Positions 10,601 through 32,072 of a stretch of 64,000 nt of DNA are shown in pieces. Within the stretch, counting starts at the first letter, position 1; each line of letters begins with the position of its first letter. The notes under the pieces are model-generated. The model did no database searches and was not told the origin of the DNA. It saw only the letters and a program-made list of their open reading frames with translations. The position numbers and the translations under genes were made by a program. The stretch covers positions 62,001 through 126,000 of the forward strand of contig JAPTYO010000054.1 of assembly GCA_036873135.1 (NCBI GenBank), given 5' to 3'. This DNA comes from Clarkia xantiana subsp. parviflora (taxonomy: Eukaryota > Streptophyta > Magnoliopsida > Myrtales > Onagraceae).

Positions 10601-12121
10601 AATATAAACTACAACATTACAAGTGACAACGGAACAGCAGCAGCAATGAAGGAAGGTACAGAAAGAAGTTGAGGATTATAGTTCAAGAATATAATTACCT
10701 GTGGATCAGCAATAACTGCAACTTTCACGTAATCACTTTGATATCCTACTTTATCTCTCTGAACACGCACAAGCCAAAAGAAAATAGATACATTCAAAAT
10801 ACAAGGATTTATAATGCCCATAAAAGATTTTGTTAATTATGTAAGTAGTTTTAGAGTAATATCTAAGTATGCCAAAAATAGTGCATAGACACGATCTTGC
10901 AACGATTTTAGACTTAGCAGCGGATCAATAAAGAAATTGGACAGTCACAAACACACGTATACAAAAGCAAAGTCGAGATGTTAAAAAAGCATGTGCTGCC
11001 AATGAGTCCTGAAACTATATATACAAAGAAAGAATGCCAAGAGTGAAGAGCCTTAGTAGCATACTAGGAAGGATGAAGAAACCATAAAGATCATAATGAG
11101 ATGCCAGGGTAACTAATAGTTACGAAGTAGCAAACTAGGAAAATGAAAAACCATTTCCTTCTCAGACACACTTAATGTTAGGGGATAAGACGCACGCCTT
11201 AACCAATCAACCTATAAATTCAAAAGGTCTCCGGGAGGTTTCTACTTCAATTCCCTTCACTCTTTTCACTTTTTTTCATTTTTAATGCAGCTTCCTGGAA
11301 TCGAACCCTCGATTCTAATACCACTGTTAGGGAATAAGACATACGCCTTAACCAATAAGTCCATAAACTCTAACTTGTGAATGAAAGTTTTTGGTATACA
11401 CTAATATCTCTTTTTAGTTATTCTTTTTAATACCTAATACTTAGGTAAATAAACTAGTTTTCCTTTTACGTCTACCACAACTAAGGTTGATCAGTTTCGT
11501 GATTCAGACCTCCTAAAGATTGTGGTACACTATTTACACCATCCATTAACACGTAGCTTGGAATAATTGTTAGGATCAATACTTTGACACACATAGACGA
11601 CTATGAAGAAAAGAAAAAAAAAAGATATATTTTTACCTATTTCCACGGGCAAGGGCAGCTGGCGATATACTTATAATATCTAGGTCTATTTTTCATAGAG
11701 AGTATATAGCTATATATAACTATGAAGAATAATGAATTACATCAAAAAATTCAGGATTAGGATCCATAACATAACAATAATTAAACTGATTAAGTTATCG
11801 AACCAAAACGGAAACTTGAAAAAGAAAATTTGAATTTTGAGTATTACTATTTGCAATCATCCAAGGTAGAACCTAGCATTTGAATCTCAAGAAGGTCCCA
11901 GCTAGACTTTTTTTACAACGCATTCCAATTAGTGAATAAGACAACAGAAATGGTAGATCAATGTGGAAATGCAATACCGTGGATCCAGCAGAAGCCGATT
12001 GCAGGTGATGAGGCCATGAACAAGACCAGAAAAAGGGTACCCAGTAAGCAAACATCTCTCCATAGAGAAGGGTCGCCACCCACATCAAGCAGAGCAACCC
12101 AGTTAGCTCCCTCTGCTTCAT
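7629..12121 (-). CDS. CDC1/MPPE1-like metallophosphoesterase
   Basis: Thirteen exons (high to low): 12121-11978, 10758-10699, 10592-10414, 10158-10023, 9857-9761, 9562-9503, 9375-9275, 8999-8965, 8826-8769, 8688-8614, 8524-8370, 8287-8033, 7851-7629. They join in frame to 525 residues. Metal-binding signatures of the calcineurin-like fold occur in order: IADPQ (residues 64-68), LGDYSDGG (about 114-121), GNHD (158-161), HIP, and SGHDHDQC. An N-terminal hydrophobic segment and two C-terminal ones (YIVMFVLTLLAILFW and MIIVIAAVNVPLYMMLLF) suggest a membrane protein of the secretory pathway. Yeast Cdc1 and animal MPPE1/PGAP5 remodel the ethanolamine-phosphate of GPI anchors; the same role here is inferred. 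The start ATG at 12121 is chosen because MKQRELTG opens the conserved region; an upstream in-frame ATG at 12211 exists. Exon 8 is only 35 nt. Confidence 0.9.
11176..11371 (-). mobile_element. TRIM/LTR-retrotransposon remnant in intron 1
   Basis: A direct repeat begins TGTTAGGGGATAAGAC at 11176 and TGTTAGGGAATAAGAC at 11325, with about 40 bp of shared sequence. Immediately left of the second copy, the minus strand reads TGGTATTAGAATCGAGGG, close to the TGGTATCAGAGC primer-binding site (initiator tRNA-Met) of plant LTR elements. Together these look like LTR ends plus a primer-binding site read on the minus strand, in a very short or decayed element inside intron 1 of the phosphoesterase gene. 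Confidence 0.45.
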
Positions 12122-12622
12122 TGTCTTCAACCAACGTTGACCTTCGAAATTGGGATAGATCGATACGGTGGTATTAGGAAGGATTTGAGAAACCACCACC
12201 GTCTTCCACAATCAGATGTGGGAGGGAAGAGGGAGTGAGTTTGTGGAGTCAACAACAGTAAAAACGTGTAGCTTTTCATATGGTGAAACCGGTCCGGTCG
12301 GATTGGCTTTTAAATTGTTTCGGTTGAATACTATATTTTTTGTCCGATTTTTTTAATAAAAATTACTGACCAAAACATCGTGTAAGAAAAAAAAATCAGT
12401 CGCGCGATTTTTCGGTTTCTCCAAAAAAAAATCCATTTATCAATTAAAATGCTTATAATTTCCATAATCAAACCGAAAAGATAGATAAAATGATTAATAT
12501 AATCAAATAAAATAAGAAATTAAAGTTAAAAAAACAGTCGTCACAAGTGCTTCTTTAATAATTTATATTAAAAATTCTTAATTAATTATATTGATTAATA
12601 TCTCTAATGTATATATATTATA

Positions 12623-13115
12623 GGGTTAACAGATCTTTTGGTCCATGATATTTAACTATTTTTGTGTTTTGATTCATGATGTTTTTGTTTGCCTACTTTT
12701 GGTACAATATGTTTGTAGATTTTTTTTAGTTTTGGTCTGACCGTTACATTCCGACCATTTTTCCGTTAAGTGACATGTGCAAGTCACGTAATCCACTATA
12801 AACTTTCAATTTTGTTCAAATTTGGGGGGAATTGACAAACTAAACATAGCTCAATTTGGGCGAATTGAACTAGGTTTAATGGGTCAAATTTGGGGGAATT
12901 GACACTCTAAACTTAGTTCAATTGGTCAATTCCCCAAATTTGAATAAAATTGAAAGTTTATGGTGGATCACGTGACTTGCACATGTTACTTAACGGAAAA
13001 ATGAACGGAATGTAACGGTCCGACCAAAACTAGAAAAATATGCAGACATATGGTACCAAAACTAGGCAAAAAAAGAACATCCTAAAACAAAAGATAAAAC
13101 AAAAGATGTTAACCC
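12623..13115. mobile_element. Foldback MITE (9-bp TSD), family B copy 1
   Basis: A 493-bp element that reads GGGTTAACA at one end and TGTTAACCC at the other. The whole element is a long imperfect palindrome; for example GTTTTGGTCTGACCGTTACA on the left is matched by the complement of TGTAACGGTCCGACCAAAAC on the right. An exact 9-bp duplication TATATTATA flanks it at 12614-12622 and 13116-13124. Non-coding; the TSD length suggests a Mutator-type element. Related sequence occurs at 48575. Confidence 0.85.
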
Positions 13116-13124
13116 TATATTATA

Positions 13125-14992
13125 CACATATATAATTAATCTAACAGTCGTTTTGATCTCCACAGTCCAAAAAAACCGAATTAGAATAGAAAAATTCATT
13201 AAAAAAATTAGACATAACATTATTAGTTCGATCTTTTCTGATCGGACCCACCAAATTTTGCTTTCACCCCTTCCCTTTGCGTTAGAACCTAGTAAGCTCA
13301 GCAGCTTTATATTAGAAAAGGAACATACAAAAGGTTTACGAAAAAGAACTAGGTCAATTTTCATTTTATAGTGTCAGATTTAGCCAAAATAAAAATAATT
13401 GTGCAAAAAGTCACATTTGATGTGTGGCAATAACGTCACCCTTAGTATTATAATGGTTTTACATATATTTTTTATTCAGTTGGCAACAATATTTATGTAT
13501 ACTTAAAGTTAAGACTCAAAATATTTGTTCTATTCTAATGATTTTACTTAAATATATTTTTAAAAGCGTGAGTAAAATGCAGTCAAATTTGCATATGTTA
13601 CGTAAATCTTGATGTGTCTAATCTGCAATTCGGCCAAATCCGTTGCTTCATATATATATTTTAGTATTAGTATTAATTATAAAATGAATTAATTTTGAAT
13701 TAAAAATGCGATACATAATAATGTGCTAAGTGCATTCATTAGGTTTACGAAATGCACTATGGAAAAATAAGTGAATTTAGTTTTAATAAATACTATATTA
13801 AAGGTAGTATGTTGTTTTTAACTTTTTTTTTGTAGAAGTCATTTATAAAGAATTTTTTTTGCAATAATGTTTCATATTTACAAAAGAATTCTCTTATATT
13901 GTAAATAAATCTATCACAAATAACTAAATTTGTTATTTTATATAGATTTTTGTACATAGAGTAAATGATGTAAAAACTAGAGCATTAAAATTAAAACCTA
14001 GAATAATAAGTAGGGAACACATGAAACGACGTTAATCTTCAAGTGTTGTCGAATGATGTAGAGTCTCTCCATAATTCTACATCATTCATTGTATTTTGTA
14101 CGGGAACAAACAATTGGCTCCATGAATTCCTTGCCCATAAAGTTCAATTTTGGGAAACAGAGTTGAAAATTCTGACGTTTACATCATCGCAAGGCTCTAA
14201 TCCGTAAAGTAAAACGTGGTAACACACACTATATTGGCATATGCACCCACCAATTATAAATGCCAATCCATCAACCTCGACTTTTCTCTTCTCTATGTAT
14301 GTATCATCACTTTCTATTCTGACCCCGTGACCTATTTAACTACGTAACCTTTGTTTCACTATTAAATTGCTACTTTTCTATTTGTTGAAGTTTATTTTTT
14401 TTAATATTTTACTATCTCATTCTCATACTTAAAGTGGGCTATTTTTGTCGGAATTTAATGTCTTTGTTAAACAGAATCACTCACATATGATCGATGCACC
14501 ACGAAGACATGAATGACTTTTAAGGGGGCAAGAATTCAATTGAGAGCAAATAACTAGTATAAAAAAAATTTAAGAGGACGATTTTAAATAGCAAAATTGA
14601 CAACAATAGTAAATTCTAGGATACAAATTGAACAAAACAAAAAATTGATGGGTAATTCGCCCTCTCACCCCATTTTAGCTCTAGTAAAAATGTGGCAACT
14701 GATATTTGAATAGTTGATTAAATTATTACTTAATATTTGGGATAGACGGATAAACTGTTAAATACGTGGATAATTTCGTAAATAAAAAAGACGGAAATCT
14801 TAATTTAAGCTGGCAAACTGTATACATAATATAGCCGTAGCCGAGTTAGCAAAATTTTCAAAATAAAGTTTTAATTATCAATTTATTTGACTACGTACTA
14901 GCCAACGGTTTGATAATTAAGCTGATAACCTTTGTTGGAAAGATCATCAAATACGTAAGAGTTTCTGACCTTTCCTATCGCTATGATTATAA
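13125..14992. other. Intergenic DNA upstream of the UGT gene
   Basis: AT-rich sequence without a supported gene; two overlapping antiparallel 70-100-codon frames at 13062-13371 have no recognisable domain. The distal part should contain the UGT promoter. Confidence 0.5.
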
Positions 14993-15003
14993 TATATATA
15001 TAA
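14993..15003 (+). promoter_or_regulatory. TATA box of UGT gene
   Basis: TATATATATAA ends 73 bp before the UGT start codon, a normal spacing for a plant core promoter with a leader of about 40-45 nt. Predicted from position only. Confidence 0.5.
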
Positions 15004-15076
15004 GAAGAATCCCAAAGGCAGATCGATAGCTCAAAGAAGACACCACCATCTCATCTCAGCTCATCTAGACCTAGTA

Positions 15077-16465
15077 ATGGCTACTCCACCTCACTTTCTG
15101 GTGGTTACTTTTCCGGGGCAAGGCCACATTAACCCTTCCCTCCAATTCTCTAAACGTCTCCTCCGTTTCGGTGCTCGAGTCACCTTCCTCACAGCCACTC
15201 ACGCCTACCGACGCATGGCCGATTCCGTCACCAACAATGGCTTATCATTCGCCACCTTCTCCGACGGCCATGACGATGGCGGCCCCACATCCGATACCGA
15301 TGTTGACCGCTACATGGCTACACTGGAGCGCCGAGGCTCAGACACGCTACGAGAGTTCATTATTAATGCCCAAAACGACCGAATTACGTTCAAGTGCGTA
15401 TTCTACACGGTGCTGATGCCGTGGGTGTCGGACGTTGCCACGTCACTCGACATACCGTCTACTCTTGTTTGGATTCAACCCGCGACCGTGTTCTGCATCT
15501 ACTACTATTACTTCAATGGTTACGAAGAGATGTTGCGGAATGCAACGTCTTCCGAGCCGGCTCAACTGCCGGGGCTACCGTTATCACTCAGCGGTAGGGA
15601 CATTCCGTCGTTTTTGGGGCCCGTCAGCCCGTATTCCTTCAGTCTCCCGCTTCTTAAGCGACATTTTGAGATTCTACGCGCTAAAGGAGATAATTTTACT
15701 CGAACCGTGCTTATAAACACGTTCGATGCACTTGAAGCTGATGCATTGCGGGCTATTGAGACGCTTAGACTTAAAGGGATCGGACCTCTGATTCCTTCAT
15801 CCATTCTGGATAACGGAGTCGGAGATACTGGCTTTGGAGGAGACTTGTACCGACGATCGGAAGAGGTGGACTATATTGAATGGTTAAACTCTAAGCCAAA
15901 GGGAAGTGTTATCTATGTTTCATTTGGGAGCATTTCAGTGCTGTCTGAGAAACAAGAGGAGGAAATGGCGCAAGGGTTGTTAATGTGTGGAAGACCATTC
16001 TTGTGGGTCATAAGGAATACTACTAATAATAGTAAAGGGATGAGTATTAGTAAAGATGTGGGAATGGTGGTTCCATGGTGTTCACAAGTGGAGGTGCTGT
16101 CTCACCCTTCGATAGGTTGTTTCGTGACGCACTGTGGATGGAACTCGACGATAGAGAGCTTGGTATGTGGGGTTCCGGTGGTGGGTTTTCCGCAGTGGAC
16201 GGATCAACATACCAATGCGAAGCTTATCGAGGATATTTGGGGGACGGGAGTGAGGGCGAGGATGACCAACTCCAATGAGGGTGTTGTTGTAGCTCAAGAG
16301 ATTAACAGATGCTTGGAATTAGTGGTTGGTAATGGAGAAATGAAGGAAAAGGCGCAGAAATGGAGGCAACTGGCCATACAGGCTTCTAAAGAAGGTGGTT
16401 CTTCCCACAACAACCTCAGGACTTTCATCGATCAAATTATGGGATCCAACTACTTTACTCATTGA
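15077..16465 (+). CDS. UDP-glycosyltransferase, UGT75 type
   Basis: An intronless 462-residue protein, the usual length for plant family-1 glycosyltransferases. The N-terminal acceptor domain starts HFLVVTFPGQGHINP, with the catalytic histidine at residue 17. The C-terminal 44-residue PSPG sugar-donor box runs from Trp334 to Gln377 (WCSQVEVLSHP, then THCGWNSTIES, ending WTDQ). The final Gln favours UDP-glucose as donor. The sequence resembles UGT75 enzymes such as anthocyanin 5-O-glucosyltransferases and glucosyl-ester formers, but the acceptor cannot be read from sequence. The first exon ATG follows GTA and matches the family N-terminus. The neighbouring gene on the other strand ends only 179 bp away, so their 3' UTRs may overlap. 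Confidence 0.93.
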   Translation: MATPPHFLVVTFPGQGHINPSLQFSKRLLRFGARVTFLTATHAYRRMADSVTNNGLSFATFSDGHDDGGPTSDTDVDRYMATLERRGSDTLREFIINAQNDRITFKCVFYTVLMPWVSDVATSLDIPSTLVWIQPATVFCIYYYYFNGYEEMLRNATSSEPAQLPGLPLSLSGRDIPSFLGPVSPYSFSLPLLKRHFEILRAKGDNFTRTVLINTFDALEADALRAIETLRLKGIGPLIPSSILDNGVGDTGFGGDLYRRSEEVDYIEWLNSKPKGSVIYVSFGSISVLSEKQEEEMAQGLLMCGRPFLWVIRNTTNNSKGMSISKDVGMVVPWCSQVEVLSHPSIGCFVTHCGWNSTIESLVCGVPVVGFPQWTDQHTNAKLIEDIWGTGVRARMTNSNEGVVVAQEINRCLELVVGNGEMKEKAQKWRQLAIQASKEGGSSHNNLRTFIDQIMGSNYFTH

Positions 16466-16578
16466 TTACCACACATAGATGCTTGCTTGCTTGGAAATCT
16501 AAGTTTCTTTTATTTAAAAATCATAATATATATATGGCAATAATTATATTCGTCCAAAACAGATATTTGTATTACAAG

Positions 16579-16608
16579 CTTTCTTTCTTTCTTTCTTTCT
16601 TTCTTTCT
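16579..16608 (+). repeat. (CTTT)n microsatellite
   Basis: About seven tandem CTTT units lie in the 180-bp gap between the convergent UGT and acyl-ACP synthetase stop codons, probably in the 3' UTR of one or both. Confidence 0.9.
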
Positions 16609-16644
16609 ATTCTATTTCGTGGCCATACATATATGGATGGAGTT

Positions 16645-27531
<10,887 letters not shown>

Positions 27532-28131
27532 GGATACAGAGAGCAGCGTATAAGATTGAATGGGAAAACTGGGTCCTGTAAATTATTATTCAGACATCGA
27601 AAAACGCGCGGATTGCTTTATCTTTGTGCATTGGTGAAGAGGGATGGAGGTAAGTCGACTAAGAGTTGGATACTGAACCGTACACAAAGACGACAATTTT
27701 AGACAAACAAAAGAAAGAACATATAAATAATAGTCAATTCGACACATATGCTTCCTCGGACTCTTTGTTATGGTGAAAGAACTTTCTCGGACTTGATTCA
27801 CAGCATCTTGGTGGGTGGAATATATTAATTAGCTATTTATTCGGTCGGTAAATTTTAATGTATGTCTCGAACTGTCTTTCCCGTTCATTCATCCCTTATG
27901 CATGAGTACTACGTCTCTAGAGTAGCTCCTCATACATTGTGTGTTACCTAAAATCGATTGATTAATCCAAACACAAACACGACTACACCAGATTGGAATG
28001 GAGATCTGCATTTCTGTTCTAAACATCAATTAAACTTGATTAGGCTTAAACAAGTCCAAGACTTAGCTTGGCATTGATGGATTGTCGGCTGTCGCAGGGC
28101 TCAAGGGTAAGACAACTAAAGATATGACTTT
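27532..28131. other. Upstream region of acyl-ACP synthetase
   Basis: Intergenic sequence holding the promoter and leader of the minus-strand gene. No convincing TATA box was picked out. Short frames here have no recognisable features. Confidence 0.5.
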
Positions 28132-28932
28132 TAAGGGGTGTCTGGATCTGGATGAATGTAATGTGGGATGTAATCTTACATTACGTCTCACATTACATCC
28201 ACATGTTTTTTGGTTTCTCAAACGACATAATGTGCATTGTAATGTAATGCGCATTGTAATATGAGATTGCGTACAAACTTCATTCAACGTAATTACATTA
28301 AAAAATTGGTGTAATGTGAGATTAAGTCTAACATTACGGAGTGTTATTATTTTATTTAATAAATAAATAATTTATATTATCTTTATATATTATGATAATA
28401 ATATATTTTTACTTTTTATATAATTCATAACTCATTATTATAATAAATAATAATTCATACGATGTTTGTATAAAATGAGTACGTCTTTTCGTTGCATATT
28501 TTGTAAAAAATATTTTATAAAACTATAGAAAATTTTGAATTAATAGAGTTTTAATAGTTATGCGTATTGAGTTTAGTGTAATGATAGAAGCTCTGAAATC
28601 AAATTCCGAGATATTCTCTCTCTATATGGCACACCCTGTAATTTATTCCAACTTTCAAGGTAAAATAGTTATCCAGACATGTCGGAACATGTCATGATGA
28701 ATGTATAACATTTTCCTTGAGTTTAAACATTTAGTTTTTGGAGATCATAAATGATTATAGTATTAACCACAAAACATAAAGTTTTAAAATTTAATTGTTG
28801 TCAAAATATATATTCTTTTAATCTTATCATATTAATAAATAATATACTCTCATATATTAGTATAATAACAATAAGTTCACATTACAACACATACCAAACG
28901 TTGTAATCTAACATTACACTCCACATTACAGG

Positions 28933-29722
28933 CTTGATAAAACGACGTACACTACGGGGTCCGAATGGCTTTTTGAGGCATGGTCCAGTCAATTAGCATT
29001 AGCTTCTAAGGATGAACTCATAAATGTCTGGTCATTTGGATATCTGGTTAGAAAGGAATGTTGTTATTTTTAGGAGAAAACCTCATTCAGCGTCATCTAT
29101 AATAGGCTCTATAAACCTTGCTTACACTGATAATCTTAATTATTTCAAACTTGATGATATAGCACGCACCAGGGGCCCCTCCCCCCACCCCCCAATCCTT
29201 GATCAGAAGACCGACGACCCCATTGCACGTTCGACCCACCTAAGTATGCGATACCATAATAGTACTTCCTACGGAGCCTCATTTTTACTATACGAGAGTG
29301 GGATAATCTCGACGGTCGTCATTACTTCGGCAGTAAGTGATAACCCTCTTTTGGCTGAAGGCATTGCTAGTCGGGCAGGGTTACTGTTGGCTAGGTCATC
29401 ATATCTTGTTCACCGACTCGATCTCATTGCTCACTCCTCCTCGAGCTGCGTCCCTTCGCTCTTTAGTGTTATCCAGGATATTAGATTTCTTTTATCTGTT
29501 GTTAAAGATGTTATCAGGTTTGTTCCTAGAGCACGTTTTCGTTTAGCCCATGACGTAGTTTCCTTTGGGGCTATAGCTAATGTAACTAGATGTTGATTCC
29601 CCCCTCCCCCCAATCTTTCTTATTTCATGAGGGGATCGTAGGAAACCTAGTTGTTGTTTCTTTCATTTACGCATTTATAATATACGACATGATTAATGAT
29701 AAAAAAAAAAAAAAAAAAAAAA
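28933..29722 (+). mobile_element. 5'-truncated LINE with poly(A) tail
   Basis: About 790 bp between the two halves of the Harbinger-like subterminal array. It contains a degenerate C-terminal LINE frame and ends in a 22-nt A run at 29701-29722, the expected 3' tail of a retroposed LINE. The left boundary is inferred from where the array stops; no target duplication was recognised. Confidence 0.65.
29024..29596 (+). pseudogene. LINE reverse-transcriptase C-terminus with RNase H-like domain, remnant
   Basis: A 190-residue open frame. IWLERNVVIFRRK near the start matches the conserved end of the zinc-binding region of plant LINE reverse transcriptases (IW-ERN-RIF). The distal part fits the RNase H-like RVT_3 domain: YGASFLLYESG, LLAEGIASRAGLLLA, then SVIQDIRFLL and VIRFVPRARFRLAHD, where functional copies have hVPRxxNxxAD. 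The reverse-transcriptase core is missing upstream, and the catalytic motifs are eroded. Not a functional gene. Confidence 0.7.
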
Positions 29723-30149
29723 AGAACTGTAATTTGACATTACATTACGTAGATCACATTACTTGTAATCTCACATTTCAAGTAATTTCACATTACGTCC
29801 ATCCAAACGCCCCCTAAGCCTCCACTTATTGCAGACCCCATATTTATAGGTATTTCAATAGTGGACCTAATAAGATAAAAAGAATTATGAGACTCTCTAT
29901 AGCATTTAAAGTTGTAATGAATTAATAAAATAAAATTACCTACAAAATTATTAATCATTAATATTAGTTATGACATGTTTTTCATTTCCAAATTCTATAT
30001 TCAGATGGCAAAAATCATCATTTCTATGCTAATTTAATAACTTCTTGGAAAAAAATATTCAACAACCTAAATAATTAGCCCAAAATCCATCTAATTATTT
30101 AAGGATTAATTTATTAGGCCAAAAAAAATTAGAGATTAATTTAAAATAG

Positions 30150-30729
30150 CAAGAAGGAGAAGCGTCCCTCATCAAAACTTTTCTTTCTAAGGAATGGAGA
30201 AATGTGGCGACTCAACCTCATGAAGAAACATTTATTTCCTAAGGAGTGATGAGGTGTCAAGCAGCTTGTGCTGACTTCATAAACCCTTCATCTTAAGGAA
30301 TACGGTTAGGTGACGACCTACTTGTCACCACCTCCTTGAAGAAACCTTCCTCCCTAAGAAATGGTGAGGTGGCAAGCAGCTTGTGCCGACTCAAAGAAAC
30401 CTCTCCTCTTAAGGATCGATAAGATGGCAACCTGCTTGTCACCTGCTTCTGCCGTCATCTAAAGTCGGTATCTCAGCCTATAAATACTCAAGTATTTTCA
30501 CATTATAATAAGATCACATATTATTATTATCATAATCCATTACTGACTTAAGTTTCGGAGTGAAATCGGGGGCAAATCCTTACCCCCTTATCAGGTTAAC
30601 GCCACAAAACTCTTTAAAGGGAACTGAGTACCCATTTAAGGTCAAGATAGACGCCTAAGAGAGCCACCACATGCGAATTTCTAAAGTCTATTCCCGAAAG
30701 TTAAAGGTCAAACGATTCTTAATCCAACA
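30150..30729 (+). mobile_element. LTR fragment of Gypsy-type retrotransposon
   Basis: The sequence shares order and wording with the minus-strand LTR at 39049-39750: TAAGGAA...GCAGCTTGTGCCGACTC and CTTGTCACC blocks, a TATA region CCTATAAATACTC near 30480, CATAATCCATTACTGACTTAAG, ACTGAGTACCCA, and an end in AATCCAACA at 30729. No internal region follows; the next sequence is a Harbinger-like right end. It is therefore a solo or truncated LTR. The left boundary is approximate. Confidence 0.6.
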
Positions 30730-30730
30730 G

Positions 30731-30775
30731 ACGTAATGTGAGATTACATCACCATTACACCATCCAAATATTCCC
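30731..30775. repeat. Harbinger-like right-end fragment
   Basis: ACGTAATGTGAGATTACATC followed by ACCATTACACCATCCAAAT and ending TTCCC before TAA. It matches the right terminus of the element at 28135-29814. It abuts the LTR fragment, so one element probably inserted into the other. Confidence 0.5.
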
Positions 30776-31122
30776 TAAGAAACTAATCAAATGTAATATA
30801 TTTTTTCCGCACATATAGCAATTTTGTAATATTCAAATACAGATAATATTAGGGATTTGTATGGCATATTCTGTAGAGTAAAATTTTATCAATTTGCATG
30901 ATAAGTCCATGGTCAAAATTATTTTGCATGATAATTCTTGGTAATTTGTGGGAAGCACATAAGTTTTTTTTTTTTTTTTTATTTTATACATCTTTTTATT
31001 ATTATATATATTATTAAATACACATCGTTTACAAAACTTCATAAATGCGGGCATACCAGAATAAATAAATAAATGAGGGCTAATCAATGTTAATGTTATT
31101 TCCTTTTAAGCCATAAAGTTAT

Positions 31123-31343
31123 AGATTCTGATCTCGTGTCTCACTCTTTCTGTTTCAGATAGTGCATTACTGTTAAAGATTTTGACATGTGTCCTTAAAT
31201 TCAATATTTTCCTGGGTTCACCAATCTCAATAGGGTTTAAAAGAAAAAAAACCACAAAATTAATTATACTTTAAACACGTGTCAAGATCTTAACGGTGAA
31301 ACGCGAACTGAGACAGAAAGAGTGGAGTAGGGGATCTGCATCT
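31123..31343. mobile_element. MITE family A, copy 3 (9-bp TSD)
   Basis: A 221-bp relative of the elements at 1662 and 26699, with the same internal TTCACCAATCTCAATAGGG block and the right-hand half AACACGTGTCAAGATCTTAA. It is flanked by TAAAGTTAT at 31114-31122 and 31344-31352. It lies about 730 bp upstream of the TMK receptor kinase start. Confidence 0.85.
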
Positions 31344-31352
31344 TAAAGTTAT

Positions 31353-32072
31353 GGTTTATCACATAGCAACCTTAATAAGATTCTTTTAAAGAAGCATATT
31401 TGTACGTATAAATATTTTTTTATTATTTTCTAAAAAATGAAAGTAGATACCATATCTTTCACAAAACTTTATAAAGGAGAGCTAATAATGTTAATTCGAT
31501 TTACTTTCATGCAATATTTAATATAGTTTTATACTGAACATATTTAATTTAAAGTCTTCATATGTTACACACAATGTTTAATTAAAATAGAGTTGTATAA
31601 TTTAAACTATTATACATTTTGGTAAAAAGAAAGTATTATATACCTTGAATTAGCCATGAATAAAATCTTTAAAATAAGAATAATTAATAAAATTAATATT
31701 GAATTTTATAAACCATTTTAATTTAGTTTAATTACAACCCACCCACGCAGTGTTAGTTAAACAAATAAAGTCTGATTGATGGTAAAGACTAAAATAGTAT
31801 TTAATATTGTTAAAAAGTAGGGTACTATGAAAGTTTTTTAGGCAGCAGATCCAAATGGTATTGTTTTTCTTTTCAAGTAGTTTTGCATTGCTGGACTGGA
31901 AGTCTTTCTTTCTTTCTTTCTCTCCGTCGTCTTCTCTTCTGTATGGTCAGAGCCAGCTGCTTCATTCCTGCTCCGTTGTCGCATCTCTTCATCCCCACAA
32001 GCCGCGTTCCTGAAATTACCTAACTTCCTAATAAAACCCTGCTCTCGCCCCCCACATCTCTCTCTCTCAACA
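31353..32072. promoter_or_regulatory. Upstream region and leader of TMK gene
   Basis: AT-rich up to about 31830, then pyrimidine-rich with CTTT and TCTCTC runs up to AACAATGG at the start codon. The pyrimidine tract is a common plant 5' leader feature. I could not place a TATA box with confidence. A 186-codon minus-strand frame here is a shadow of the leader and first exon. Confidence 0.45.

Larger units (their letters stand above)
28135..29814. mobile_element. PIF/Harbinger-like element, interrupted by a LINE
   Basis: The left end GGGGTGTCTGGATCTGGATG and the complement of the right end GGGGGCGTTTGGATGGACG form terminal inverted repeats, flanked by TAA at 28132-28134 and 29815-29817. A 3-bp TAA duplication and a GGG-N-GTTTGG terminus are typical of PIF/Harbinger elements. 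Subterminal sequence is a dense array of TAATGTGNGAT and its complement. The right subterminal array is split: it runs to about 28931, is broken by a LINE, and resumes at about 29723. No transposase remains. Confidence 0.7.

Noticed and set aside
11297..11323. tRNA-like TGGAATCGAACCC stretch
   Set aside because: No acceptor stem or anticodon arm can be formed. The position next to a direct repeat fits a retrotransposon primer-binding site better.
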